DNA of 64,000 nt, from the NCBI RefSeq assembly GCF_026213295.1, contig NC_079422.1:22078477-22142476 (forward strand), given 5' to 3'. Below, piece after piece: positions 1-42,228 of the stretch (position 1 is its first letter; each line of letters opens with the position of its first letter). The translations under genes were made by a program, and so were the position numbers. This stretch comes from Gadus chalcogrammus. Its lineage: Eukaryota; Chordata; Actinopteri; Gadiformes; Gadidae. Under the pieces are notes generated by a model. The model had not been told where the DNA came from. It ran no database searches and saw only the letters and a program-made list of their open reading frames with translations.

Positions 1-93
1 GTACATAATTTTTGAATCAAGGTTTGACCTATTTCAATTGGTTTAATTTCCTCAGCAAAATAGTTGGAGGCATTTGGAGGGAATTGAGGACCT

Positions 94-206
94 AAGGCCC
101 AATCCCATTTCTACCCCTTACCCCTTCCCCTTACCCCTTCCCCTTACCCCTTCAAAACAAGGGGGAGTGGTAAGGGGTAAGGGGTAGAAATGGGATTGGG
201 CTTAAA
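94..206. mobile_element. Foldback MITE, copy 1
   Basis: The stretch is nearly all inverted repeat. It opens with GGCCCAATCCCATTTCTACC, continues with C-rich ccccttacccctt units, and closes with the reverse complement ending gggattgggct. Two more copies lie at 61364-61466 and 61467-61598. The C-rich arm against the G-rich arm would fold into one long hairpin. The superfamily is not assigned. Confidence 0.65.
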
Positions 207-280
207 TCCTTAGTTTTCTGTGCCAGATTGCATCCCCTATCTGACTGACAGCAGGGGTCATAAGAAGTCTGGACAGTCAC

Positions 281-3204
<2,924 letters not shown>

Positions 3205-5544
3205 CAGGTCTCTGCCGCTCCCTTCTCCCAGCCGCCCTTCATTCCTCCTCCCTTCCACACACAGTCGCCCCATTCCGCTAGTCCATGGGTCTTAGTAAGA
3301 GCTGTGGGAAACAGAAAATGTCTTGAGCAAATCTTAACCTAAAGGTTTAGACCTTGTTTGGAGAGGCACTCATAGACACTCCCTTCTTCCGAGATTATTT
3401 CTTGCTGCTTCAGTACAGATGTGTTATTAATGACACATAGTTAAAAAAAATGTGATGTTCATACCTATATTTCTGCCCTTCACGTTCTCGGAAGTTCGGA
3501 TGTTCCATGAAACAACAGATTTCTATGTAGCACAAGTGTTTTCTTTACCAGTTAACAGTTAGCAGCCAAAACTGCCTCTGTGGCCAGTGGTCCACAAACA
3601 CCTCAAAACAGGACTCACATCAACAACACTCACCTCAAAACAAGGGAGTCCCCCAACGAGGCTGTCGTTAACGTCCCTAATCCAGAGGAAGAGCGCTGAT
3701 GAAGAATATAACGCTGAGGAAGGCTTCCAGATAGACCATAATTGTCAAAAATAACCTCTTATGACTCCACTCATTTGCAGTCACCTAGCCAAAACAAAAG
3801 GCAGTTTCTTGTACCAACAGCTTGTATTGCGGACTCATCCGTTGCTGTCCTGTGTGTTTGTTGGTCCACCTCGTGTAGAAGGAAGGGGTGGAAACAGTGG
3901 CATCTGAATTTGCAAGAAGGATCTTATGCAAGGAGGATATTTGCGCACAGGGAATGCCCTGACGGCACAAGCGGCCATTAACAGCACATTGATTCCATGT
4001 TCACCGATGGCACCATCCTGTGCTCCACCTTTCTTGAGGTCCCTCTCCTGCCCCACCCTCGGCCAATGCCATGGAGATTTGACTGTGTAGACAGGGACAT
4101 TTGACTATGGAGACGAAGACGTTTGACTCTCAAAGTGGTCCACTTAGGGGCCTTTGTTTCTACAAGATTGAGGTGAGATGATGTGTTGCCCTGCCAGCAG
4201 TACAATGTGCTTTTTATGGATTGATTTTAAATGCTTGTTTCACTAATCACTGCCTTTGTTTTCACTAGATCCACCCTGTTGGCTCAACTCCCTAGTTTCT
4301 CGACTAAGTCGTTTGCTTTTAACGCAGCATTTTTTGCAATTAAGTATCATCTTCAATCCTGTTAATTATATCTGCTCTCAAGATTGAAAATTATCTCTTG
4401 CTTTACTAGGAATTACTTAATTGTCAATTAACTAAATCAATTCAGATTTGTGTTAACAATACAAACCTTGCGTACAGAGAAGTCTACAAGGCTGTGATGG
4501 TTGGCCAATCTTTAAAGACCTGAGTTACCTTGTGTACAAAGAAGTCTACAGGGCTGTGATGGTAGGCTAGCCAGTCTTTAAATACCTTACACACAGAGCA
4601 GTCTACGAGGCTGTGATGGTAGCTCAGTCTATTAAGACCTGATTGTATTTCTAACTGACTTTAATGACACAGTCTGAAGGGCTTTACATGTCATGCATCT
4701 ATGACACCCCCCTAATCCTAAGGACAAAAGTTCATTTCTAATAAAGTACATCCCAGTAGTCAATTCAATTGTACCTCAGCTCAACAGAGGAATTATCATG
4801 AAGGAACGCAGTCGCAGAGTTTAGGATTCCTCCTTCTAGGGATGGTGAGGACTGCAAAGGGTGCCATAATTCACATATGCGTATATTACAAGCAAACATC
4901 ATAAAAAATATTATGATATAAACAAATTGGGAAAAAAAAGTTTTGTCTATGTTGATGGGTTGGTGGCCCGCACCTCTGATCTAATTCTGCTCTCAATATC
5001 GTTTCTAGCGGCCACTACTGGCCAATATACAGCTATTATTTTTTCGATAGCAAGACTGAACTCATCCATGGACCTTCTAGCCTTGTCAGACGACCATCAT
5101 GATATTCAAGTTTGCGTTCTCAAGTCTGGCCAAGGCTTGGCAATCATTTTTCTTTTTCGATAAATGATTAGGCCTGCGATGTTTAATCTTCTGAGAAAAG
5201 TAAAAGATTCCAGTGCTGACATTGACATTTTCACTCATTTGTTATTTTTATCATATTTTTTGTCACAATACCCTTCGAGATAAAAGGCTATTTACGCGTT
5301 ATTCTGTGATAGCAGTTTTGCTGGCTTTCTGATAAAGGATAAGGATGTGTGGTATTCTTTGTGGCCATTTCCACACTTTTCTAAATGTATTTGAAAACGC
5401 ATTCAGCGCACAAACAAGCTGAGATAACTGGGATGGGCATCTGGTCGCCTGCTCAGAACTCAAGGCTTAGAAAGCAGATGAATAAACAGGCCTTCAAGTG
5501 TCTTCTTCTCTGCGGTTTGGAGGAATGGGTGGAGTTGCGTGTCG

Positions 5545-5611
5545 GGGCGGCCTGACCTGCAGCAGCGTTGCCAGCACAAAGGTCAACAGCTACACCTGGT
5601 GGTGGTAAAAA
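5545..5611 (+). pseudogene. Decayed C2-type Ig exon fragment
   Basis: In one plus-strand frame the sequence reads LTCSSVASTKVNSYTWWW and then hits TAA. This is the B-to-C strand core of a Siglec-type C2 domain. The third Ig exon of the tandem receptors reads LTCSSAANPPVHNYTWWW at the same place. The flanks lose the Ig frame at once, so it is a relic. It is the only Ig fragment in the window on the plus strand, which implies an inverted copy. Confidence 0.45.
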
Positions 5612-5854
5612 TAAACTACACCCTCATCAATCCCCATGTCCAGGTTTGCACAAAACCGGTGTTGCACCATATCGGGAGCCTTCTCAGACAGGACATCTTT
5701 CCTGTAGACGGGATATCTGTCCAGTCTGACTGCCATATAATGTATGTAACCATGTACATAATCCAAGTGTTGTAAAATATGTGTTAACAATCGGTGTACC
5801 TTATGCTCCCCACAAGTGTTTGCAATTCATACTTACACAACAAAGGTCTATTTT

Positions 5855-6008
<154 letters not shown>

Positions 6009-7174
6009 ATCTTTATATTCAATTTGTATGTATTCAAATCTATTTTAAGTGACATACTTGCAATCCAAAGCAAACTGCTTTCTGTCAAATTTATAATGTA
6101 ATAATTACATTTGTTTTTTACAGGCTCAAAGTCACTTGACAATTGCAATAAACACTTTGATTCTTCGTTAAGAAAAAGTCACCTTTAAACATAAATGACA
6201 CAAATTAAATAGCAGAAAGAGGAGCTGAGTGTTGAGAATGTTAGAGACCCCGTCTGGGACTCCCATAATTCCACCACCACCCCACCCCCCCAAACTCATG
6301 CAAGTCATGCATCTTCCCCTATCAGGGCTGATGACCAGGCTGCCCAATGCAACCAAAACATTGACGGATATTTTACATGTATGCATGCAAGGAAGATACA
6401 GTTGGATCAATAATTAATGACTTGCATCTTACAGATTCCTTTATTCATATTTTTGCCTAATGCACAGTGGATAACTTAATTGGTCTTCTGTTTACATTTT
6501 ATACTCAGATATTAGATTGGATCATACAATCATGGAAATCAACAATGAAATCAAAAATAGATGACATGAGGCATATGAAACTAAACCTGGGAAAAAAACG
6601 AACTTAAAAACATATTATTTTAAGTTATTGTTTATGAATTCTAATTATCAAGCTGACATAACCAAACAGTACACTTATTTTGTATCATGGCTAATTAATA
6701 TGACCACAGAAACAAACATTCAGAAAGGAGGTTATTCAGTTCAAGCCTAAATTCAAGTCAAGTATAAACAAAGTGAATGTCCTGATGGTTCTCAACCTCC
6801 CACCCAGATGTCCTGGGTTCTGCCTTGCATCCTATCTTGCCGTATCACGCCGGACAGTTGGTTCCAAGCGTCATATAACTTCCTAGTAGTTATTCATGTC
6901 ATTAATTTATTGTAACATCACGGCCAAGGCTGGACCCTCCACAAGGCCATTCTTCTCCAGTAACATTCAATTTGGACGTCACAGCAGAAAGTATACCACA
7001 GTGAAAAAATAATAAATACAAAAATAATAATAAAAAAAAAATTGCACAGAAATATATCCTATAAAATGTCTATATATGCACAGTGTTTAAATTGGTTGTG
7101 TATTATTTGTGCGTATTTAGTTTTCTTCTTATCTTGCCATTCAGCAGCCAATTCATTGTATATGAAATGTCCAG

Positions 7175-13556
<6,382 letters not shown>

Positions 13557-13577
13557 ATGATTTCTGCATCCCATAAA

Positions 13578-29532
<15,955 letters not shown>

Positions 29533-29699
29533 GGAGAACGGACCCTTGCATCTCGTTCTGCTGATCTGGGAGGAGGAAGAGCGTGAGTGACCTCGTACTG
29601 TAGCTGATTGGATGAAACTCATGCTTTTCTAAGCATGAGTTCTTGCGTCACCCTCACAGATTTTCACGGCATTCACAGCATTTAGATGTATCTGTGAAA

Positions 29700-29712
29700 A
29701 ATAAAGAATAAA
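29700..29712 (+). promoter_or_regulatory. hpn polyadenylation signals
   Basis: Two overlapping AATAAA hexamers (29700-29705 and 29707-29712) lie about 170 bases after the hpn stop at 29532. Confidence 0.7.
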
Positions 29713-32014
<2,302 letters not shown>

Positions 32015-34526
32015 TTACAGGTCTGTTTCTCCAAAATCCCGTTCCTGAAGAAAATAGAAGATCAGATGTCTTTAGATTTCTGTTGAGCGAAGCGACGGCA
32101 GAATATACCCTTTTTACAGAGGTGTCATCGTATTACAAACAGGTGTCACTCATAACACTAATGATGGTCCCTGTTATGTATCAGGGCCCAGGCTGCCCTA
32201 GTGAAGAAAAGTCTACTAACTTTGCCCTGGTACATAAAAGTAGTTGGTTTTATGAGTGAGAACTTGGGTTGCTTCTTCGAAAAGGGTCTATAGAGTGACA
32301 GTGAAAAAGGGCAATGAAGCAGAGTTGTTTATAGTATTGGAGAAGAGAACAGAACTACCTGTCCTGAGTCATGCGTGTGGATGTCATGGAGAACCTGGAG
32401 AGGAGTCAGTGACCGATTGGGTAATGAAGAGATGTTGGAATACAGGGGGTCCAGGTTGGGATTGGTTGAAGAGTTGGGGCTCCTCCCACTGGGGCTGCTG
32501 GTAGCCATGCTCTGTGTAGGGGGAATAGCTCAATCTATCAAATGTTTGTTTCAAAGTATGTGTTATTTGTATCCTGCAATTTAACAAACCGCGACGTTGT
32601 CTCTCTCCAAGGCTTCCGTACGTGGAGGTATGGTGAGCTTGGTCGGTATGGTAACATAGTATGCCTTAAAAACTGGTTTACCGGAAGTTAACAGATCAAA
32701 ACAATCACCATCCATGTTTCTAAAGCATACGCATACCGTGTCAAATCCCACTGTCAAAACGTTAAGTTACATGTGTACCGCTTTAAGGCCCAGCCTGCGT
32801 TGTAGAGAGCCCGCAGTTCAGAAAGGCAAGTTCAAACAAATGCATCAAATTGTTCTTTTCAGATATAGACTTGAGATTTGGCATGCCATATTCGACCGCC
32901 GTGCCTATGTGTTTTTGACGCAATGTTAGAGCTGTTTAAACATCGGAGATGTGCATTTATCTCGCTTTAAAATTAATATCTCTGCCGTCTTTAGCCTTCT
33001 TGCCATAAATTTCACACCATATAGTCGCACAGTCACCTGGCACATGTGCGACGAGTTTACAGCTTTTACCACTTTCGGCACCAAAGCAGTTTATGTTGGT
33101 TGCACTCTGAAAGTTGTTCATCATGACGAAAGGTGCATGTATAACAAGTTTCATGCAAATGCTGAACTTCCAGGCCTTGTTATAGCGCCACCTTTGTGTT
33201 ATTCCGGCCCATTTTTTTATTCCCTTCTTCATTTTACGAGTTCTTCAAGCCTGCAGATTATAACCTTTGGAGCTAAAAAGTCAGGCAAAATAAATAAATG
33301 ATAACGATTACAATAGGGTTTCCTACGTCATTCGTAGGACCCCTAATTATTGAAACAAATATAAAGTGAAAGAAGATGAAAAGCCCCATTCACTCAGACT
33401 GGGGCTTGTCTTCCATCATACTTTAGATTAATAACCTAAAGTGTGATTTGTGGGTATACAAAGACAAAGTTACACTTTATATGCACTCACGTGTTGGTTT
33501 TCCTTGGTCTTTGGTTGTTTCCTGTCAAATTTTGAGAAAAAGCAGAGGCAGTAATCAACACGGAATAATTACTGAATTGTGGTTTCAGCTTTTCATGAAA
33601 ATATAAAATGCCTCAGAGAAATAATTTTAATTTAGGTTCAGTTAAATAAAGGGCAAGCAACTATTGCACATTGGACTGCAGTACTATCACCATCAGTGAT
33701 GCTATAACACGTTATTGGAGTTGCATTTGTCTACCTGACCAGTCCTTTCCCTCAGCCCTACACAGTAGCCACCATTGTAATAAGCAGCGTTTAGCCAGTC
33801 TACGAGGCTGTTCCTTCAATCTCACCAAGAACTGTTTTTTCTTCCTTCATTGGTCTGATAGACTCACCGTGAACAAAAGCAAACCAGCACTGTGAGTGCG
33901 ACAAGGACAGTGACTACTACTCCAGATCTGATGAATATAGATGCTCTGCCTGATGAAAGATAGTTAGAAATGAACAATGGTAAGCAATAGTAGTCATTTG
34001 TAGGGTGGGATTACTGCTATGGACCAGGGCCGTGTCAAGGGACAGACCACAAACTTAATCTAGCAGTTGATAGGATATAATCTTGTCAATCTGAATTGAA
34101 CAGAATGGTTGCGTATTTTACGACTGAATATTAGGGCCACACATGAAGATTTTTTTTTTTTTGGCGTGACGAGATTAAAGTCGACACGTCGACTTTAAAG
34201 TCAACATGACGACATTAAACTCGAAATGTCGAGAATAAAGTTGAAATATTATGTCGACTTTAATCTCGATTTGTCGACTTTAAAGTCGACATTAAACTCA
34301 AAATGTCTAGGATACAGTTGAAATTAGTTGTGAGAGATAGCAACCGCTCCACAGGGCCTGCACTGAATCCAATGGCTTGTGTGGATAATTTGGTAAAATT
34401 GTGTTTCAGAATCGGGTTCAACAATAAAGAGATCCTCGCTGTTTTAGCAATTTTATCAGCTTACCTTGTTGAGGTTCGGTTGTCTACATGTAACCGAAAC
34501 ATCAAAACATGTAACCAAATCGGATG

Positions 34527-34575
<49 letters not shown>

Positions 34576-34586
34576 CCTCCCTCCCT

Positions 34587-34634
<48 letters not shown>

Positions 34635-35959
34635 AGTGGTGCAGTACCACTGTGTACGGGTGGGTTAGCAGCACTGCTGCTAGTCAGGTTCACGCTATTG
34701 CCTTTCAACACCTCTCCTTGAGGTTCGACCGACACCGTTGTGTTCCGTGGAAAGTCTGGTCAGGAAAACCCCCAATCATAGGTTTCAAATTAAAAGTGGC
34801 ATCTTAATATCTCATCTTCTTAAAATAACTCATCTTCGATAAGTAACTGACTATTTTCTTTTGCCACAATAATGACATTTGGACATTTCTTTGGATAAAA
34901 GCATTGGATAAATTGAACAAATATATTTTTCACCTTCAATGCAATCATGAAGAAATTGTGCCTTCTACAAAGACCTTATGTATGCATAAGAATCCTCATC
35001 AACTCACTTTGAACATCGAGGGTTACTGTGTTGGACTGCAGTCCCTCCCAGGCACACTGGTAACTCCCTGCATCGTCCAGCCCGGCCCGGAACGTTGGAC
35101 TGGCCACTGCTTTTCCATCTCGTGACCACACTACCATGTTGGCTGGGGGATAGCCAATACATTTTGTCTTGCAGATCAGACTCACCATGTCCCTCTCTAC
35201 AACAACGGTCGGTAAAACGGCAGTGATCCCTGGGTCTAGTGAAGGAACAGAAGGTGCAGGCCTGCAATTTAACAAAATCAACATAAAATAAAACATTACA
35301 TATATAAAATACCAACAGCAAGCAGTATGTAGCCTACCTTGAACGGTCAAAGTAATATGTGGTGAAATGAAATCATCATCATCTGTCTTTAATATAACAA
35401 AGTACCCTGCTTGGTCAGAGTCAAGCAGCTTCTTGATCCTCAATGTGCACGAACCAGATGTGTCACCCAGGTATTGAAAACCATTCATTGAGGAGGAGTT
35501 GAAGAAGGTATTTCCATTCCACCCGCCAGGTAGTGGCTCTCCTCTGTACCAGGTGACCAAGGTGACCCTATTACCGGGTGGATGGCTATAAGAGCATGGG
35601 ATTGTTACTGATGTCCCTTTAAAAGCGCACTGGCTTTGGTACTCAACAGTCAAGTTGCTGCTCCACACGCCTTTTATAGGAAGGAGAAAAAAACATAAGG
35701 CAAGATAAGGTTTTATTTTAAATTACTTAAGAAATTAACCAAGCACCTTGTATAAATGATGTAATAACTATTCTAATTCCTTTGGTCACCAGTTAGTAGT
35801 AAGAGTAAGAGTAACGTTATTATTATTATTAGCAGATGCAGCACAGAGAAACCCTAAATACCTTTGAACAATCTAAGGCTGAGCCCATAAACAATACATT
35901 TAAAAAAATAAAAGTTGGACTATACCTTGAATGATGAGCAAAATCCCTAGAATTGTCAT
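32015..35959 (-). CDS. Siglec-like receptor copy A: degenerate, short tail
   Basis: Exons by homology to copy C: 35926-35959 (leader MTILGILLIIQ), 35338-35670 (V), 35008-35235 (C2-1), a broken C2-2 exon at about 34637-34755, 33868-33949 (membrane), 33491-33521, 32359-32511 and 32015-32044. In C2-2 the first Cys is Ser (LTSSSAAN), the NYTWWWY segment is missing, and a (CT)n tract has replaced the rest of the domain and its donor. The neighbouring exons have matching phases, so skipping C2-2 leaves an open 891-nt frame (296 aa) with a V and one C2 domain. The membrane segment has an Arg (SIFIRSGVVVTVLVALTVL). The tail stops early at ERDFGETDL. Its Tyr motifs are PLYSNI and a Tyr-to-His VLHDIH, so it has no strict ITIM. 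It is either a pseudogene or a short receptor. Confidence 0.55.
32580..33345. mobile_element. Insertion shared by units A and B (LINE-like 3' end, putative)
   Basis: About 760 bases, from aaccgcgacgttgtctctc to tacgtcattcgtaggacccc, recur almost identically at 40085-40838 in unit B and are absent at the same place in unit C (46130-46390). The right end has ataaataaatgataacgatt and a small hairpin (CCTACG...CGTAGG). This could be a non-LTR retrotransposon 3' end. I see no open transposon frame. Confidence 0.45.
34140..34330. repeat. GTCGAC-rich palindromic repeat, unit A only
   Basis: Repeated attaaagtcgacacgtcgac, gactttaaagtcgacatta and tcgagaataaagttgaaat phrases occur in both orientations and make overlapping palindromes. 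Units B and C lack it at the matching place, so it arrived after duplication. Confidence 0.6.
34534..34637. repeat. (CT)n tract, unit A
   Basis: CT and CCCT repeats lie directly against the remains of the C2-2 exon of copy A. They correspond to 41749-42290 in B and 47226-47316 in C. Confidence 0.97.
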
Positions 35960-36318
35960 TTTCTTCGAACTATCCGTTACTGCAACTATAGCCTACAAAC
36001 TGTCTTTGCTGCAGGCAAGAGGAAATGTAAAAAAAAGTTCCTCTTCCTAGAATGATTCTCAAAATGTAATGTTCTATGGCTTCCTATTTTTGTGTCGTGT
36101 TTGTCTTGTCTGCTGTGTTGAGCAAGACACTTAACCCTGACTGCTCCTGACAAGCTGGCTGTCGCCTTGCATGGTTGACTCTGCCGTTGGTGTGTTAATG
36201 TGTGTATTAAACGATCTATGTCACATTGGATAAAAGCATTTCCTAAATGCCCTAATTGTATTGATGCAAAGAGAGATGTTTTCTCTGTCTAAACAGGCGT
36301 GAACGGTTGCACGAGGGA
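35960..36318. other. Spacer between units A and B with SINE tail
   Basis: This holds the upstream region of copy A, a 5'-truncated SINE (36117-36256, sharing gctggctgtcgccttgcatg with the full copy at 23241) and the start of repeat unit B at 36263. Confidence 0.6.
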
Positions 36319-37129
36319 CAGTGGCGTAGCGTGGTTGCACAAGGCCCTGGTGCAAGTCTTGCGGTGGGCCCCCCACCATCCGCCCGCACGCATCACGAAC
36401 ATGCTTCCGCTCCCCATAGGGCCTTGGCGGCTAGGCCTACAGCCGAGGACCCAAAGACGAACAAGAACACACAATCATTATTAGAACCATGGACAGTGAC
36501 TTAGCATCCCTACATCACACAAGACAAAATCCGAGCACAGAGGGAAAAGGACGCAAGCGCAATGATTATCAGAACCACGGACAGTGACTTGTTGCATCAG
36601 TGACACACTAGCCTACGATCAAAAACAGAATGCAAATAATCCAAAAAGCAAACATAGCCAATGGACACGTACTCCTGGCACAGCGGCCATTTAACCACAA
36701 TAGAGGTGAAATCCAATTTCCTAGCTCTCTACTTCTCGAAGGAGAGTACGGCCAATCCACTCAATCGTTCCTGCCCCATGGCAATCCTTAGATAGGTCTT
36801 CATCAATTTGAGCTTGGATAATGACCACTGACTGGTAACTGGTAAGAAACATGGGCTTATGTCCCTGTTGTAGCGGTCAGCAAGGCGCTGTGCATGCTCA
36901 TACAGGGCCTCATCAGTGGCACTATTCAGTTCTGAGGGTTGGATAGCCTGGAAAAGTTCACTGGTTTTACGCAGAGCAACAACGTCTGCAGTAGCTGATT
37001 GATAATAATGTCCAGGCTGCCATTGAAGAAATTGACCCTGAAGGGGCTTTTTTCTCTTCTGTACCTCTAGGGCCCTGGGGGGCCTCGTGAGCCCCATCGG
37101 GGGAAGCAGCATCCATAACTACGCCCCTG
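36319..37129. mobile_element. hAT transposon remnant with transposase C-terminus
   Basis: The ends are CAGTGGCGTAG and the inverse of CAGGGGCGTAG. They are flanked by acgaggga (36311-36318) and gtggggga (37130-37137), a diverged 8-base target duplication. Unit A has the empty site atgcggga near 29955. The element is 811 bases long and internally deleted. Confidence 0.75.
36729..37112 (-). pseudogene. hAT transposase C-terminal dimerisation region, fragment
   Basis: The open frame ends in LSKLKLMKTYLRIAMGQERL then SGLAVLSFEK and a stop. This is the conserved C-terminal hAT dimerisation motif seen in ZMYM1/DUF4371-type transposases. The catalytic core is missing. The transposon is the 36319-37129 element. 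Confidence 0.7.
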
Positions 37130-39517
<2,388 letters not shown>

Positions 39518-41746
39518 TTACAGATCTGTTTCTCCAAAATCCCCTTCCTGAAGAAAATAGAAGATCAGATGTCTTTAGATTGTTGTGGAGCAAAGCGACA
39601 GCGGTATATTCCGTTTTTACAGAGGTGTCATCGTATGACAAACAGGTGTCACTCATAACACTAATGATGGTCCCTGTTATGTATCAGGGCCCAGGCTGCT
39701 CTAGTGAAGGTAAGTCTACTAACTTTGCCATGGTACATAAAAGTAGTTGGTTTTATGATTTAAAACTTGGGTTGCTTCTTCGAAAAGGGTCTATAGAGTG
39801 ACAGTGAAAAAGGGCAATGAAGCAGAGTTGTTTATAGTATTGGAGAATAGAACAGAACTACCTGTCCTGAGTCATGCGTGTGGATGTCATGGAGAACCAG
39901 GGGAGGAGTCAGTGACCGACTGGGTAATGAAGAGACGTGTACGTTGGCATACATGGAGTCTGGGTCGGGATTGGTTGAAGAGTTGAGGCTCCTCCCAATG
40001 GGGCTGCTGGTAGCCATGCGTAGGGGGAACAGCTCAATCTATCAAATGTTTGCTTCAAAGTATGTGTTACTTGTATCCTGCAATTAAACAAACCGCGACG
40101 TTGTCTCTCTCCAAGGCTTCCGTACGTGGAGGTATGGTGAGCTTGGTCGGTATGGTAACATAGTATGCCTTAAAAACTGGTTTACCGGAAGTTAACAGAT
40201 CAAAACAATCACCATCCATGTTTCTAAAGCATACGCATACCGTGTCAAATCCCACTGTCAAAACGTTAAGTTACATGTGTACCGCTTTAAGGCCCAGCCT
40301 GCGTTGTAGAGAGCCCGCAGTTCAGAAAGGCAAGTTCAAACAAATGCATCAAATTGTTCTTTTCAGATATAGACTTGAGATTTGGCATGCCAAATTCGAC
40401 CGCCGTGCCTATGTTTTTTTGACGCAATGTTAGAGCTGTTTAAACATCGGAGATATGCATTTATTTCACTTTAAAATGTATATCTCTGCCGTCTTTAGCC
40501 TTCTTGCTATAAGTTTCACAGCATATAGTCGCACAGTCACCTGGCACATGTGCGACGAGTTTACAGCTTTAACCACTTTCGGCACCAAAGAAGTTTATGT
40601 TGGTTGCACTCTGAAAGTTGTTCATCATGACGAATGGTGCATGTATAACAAGCTTCATGCAAATGCTGAACTTCCAGGCCTTGTTATAGCGCCACATATG
40701 TGTTATTCTGGCCCATCTTTTCATTTTACGAGTTCTTCAAGCCTGCAGATTATAACCTTTGGAGCTAAAAAGTCAGGCAAAATAAATAAATGATAACGAT
40801 TACAATAGGGTTCCTACGTCGTTCGTAGGACCCCTAATTATTGAAACAAATATAAAGTGAAAGAAGATGAAAAGCCCCATTCACTCAGACTGGGGCTTGC
40901 CTTCCATCATACTTTAGATTAATAACCTAAAGTGTGATTTGTGGGTATACAAAGACAAAGTTACACTTTATATGCACTCACGTGTTGGTTTTCCTTGGTC
41001 TTTGGTTGTTTCCTGTCAAATGTTGAGAAAAAGCAGAGGCAGTAATCAACACGGAATAATTGCTGAATGGTGGTTTCAGCTTTTCATGAAAATATAAAAT
41101 GACTCAGAGAAATCATTTGAATTTAGGTTCAGTTAAATAACGGGCAAGCAACTATTGCACATTGGACTGCAGTACTATCACCATCAGTGATGCTATAACA
41201 CGTTATTGGAGTTGCATTTGTCTACCTGCCCAGTCCTTTCCCTCAGCCCTACACAGTAGCCACCATTGTAATAAGCAGCGTTTAGCCAGTCTACGAGGCT
41301 GTTCCTTCAATCTCACCAAGAACTGTTTATTCTTCCTTCATTGGTCTGATAGACTCACCGTGAACAAAAGCAAACCAGCACAGTGAGTGCCACAAGGACA
41401 GTGACAACTACTCCAGATCTGATGAATATAGATGCTCTGCCTGCTGAAAGATAGTTAAAAAATAAACAGTGGTAAGCAATAGTAGTCATTTGTAGGGTGG
41501 GATTACTGCTATGGACCAGGGCCGTGTCAAGGGACAGAACACCAACTTAATCTAGCAGTTGATAGGATATAATCTTGTCAATCTGAATTGAACAGAATGG
41601 TTTCGTATTTACTCCACACAATGATACACAATGTTTATTTTAGTGCGAGCAATTTTATCAGCCTACCTTGTTGAGGTTTGGTTGTCTACACATGTAACCG
41701 AAACATGTAAACATGTAACCAAATCGGATGTCCCTCTATCGGAAGG

Positions 41747-41791
<45 letters not shown>

Positions 41792-41848
41792 CTTCTCTCT
41801 ATCTCTTTCTCTCTCTCTCTCTCTCTCTCCCTCTCAATCCTTCCCTCC

Positions 41849-41943
<95 letters not shown>

Positions 41944-42032
41944 CCTCCCTCCCTCCCTCTTTCTATCTCTCTCTCTCTCTCTCCCTCCCTCCCTCTTTTT
42001 CTCTCTCTCTCTCTCTCTCTCCCTCCCTCCCT

Positions 42033-42125
<93 letters not shown>

Positions 42126-42131
42126 CTCCCT

Positions 42132-42228
<97 letters not shown>

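Noticed and set aside
13557..13577. Start of hepsin at the upstream ATG (MISASHK...)
   Set aside because: It is in frame and possible, but has C at -3, while the ATG at 13578 has A at -3 and G at +4. It is kept only as an alternative.
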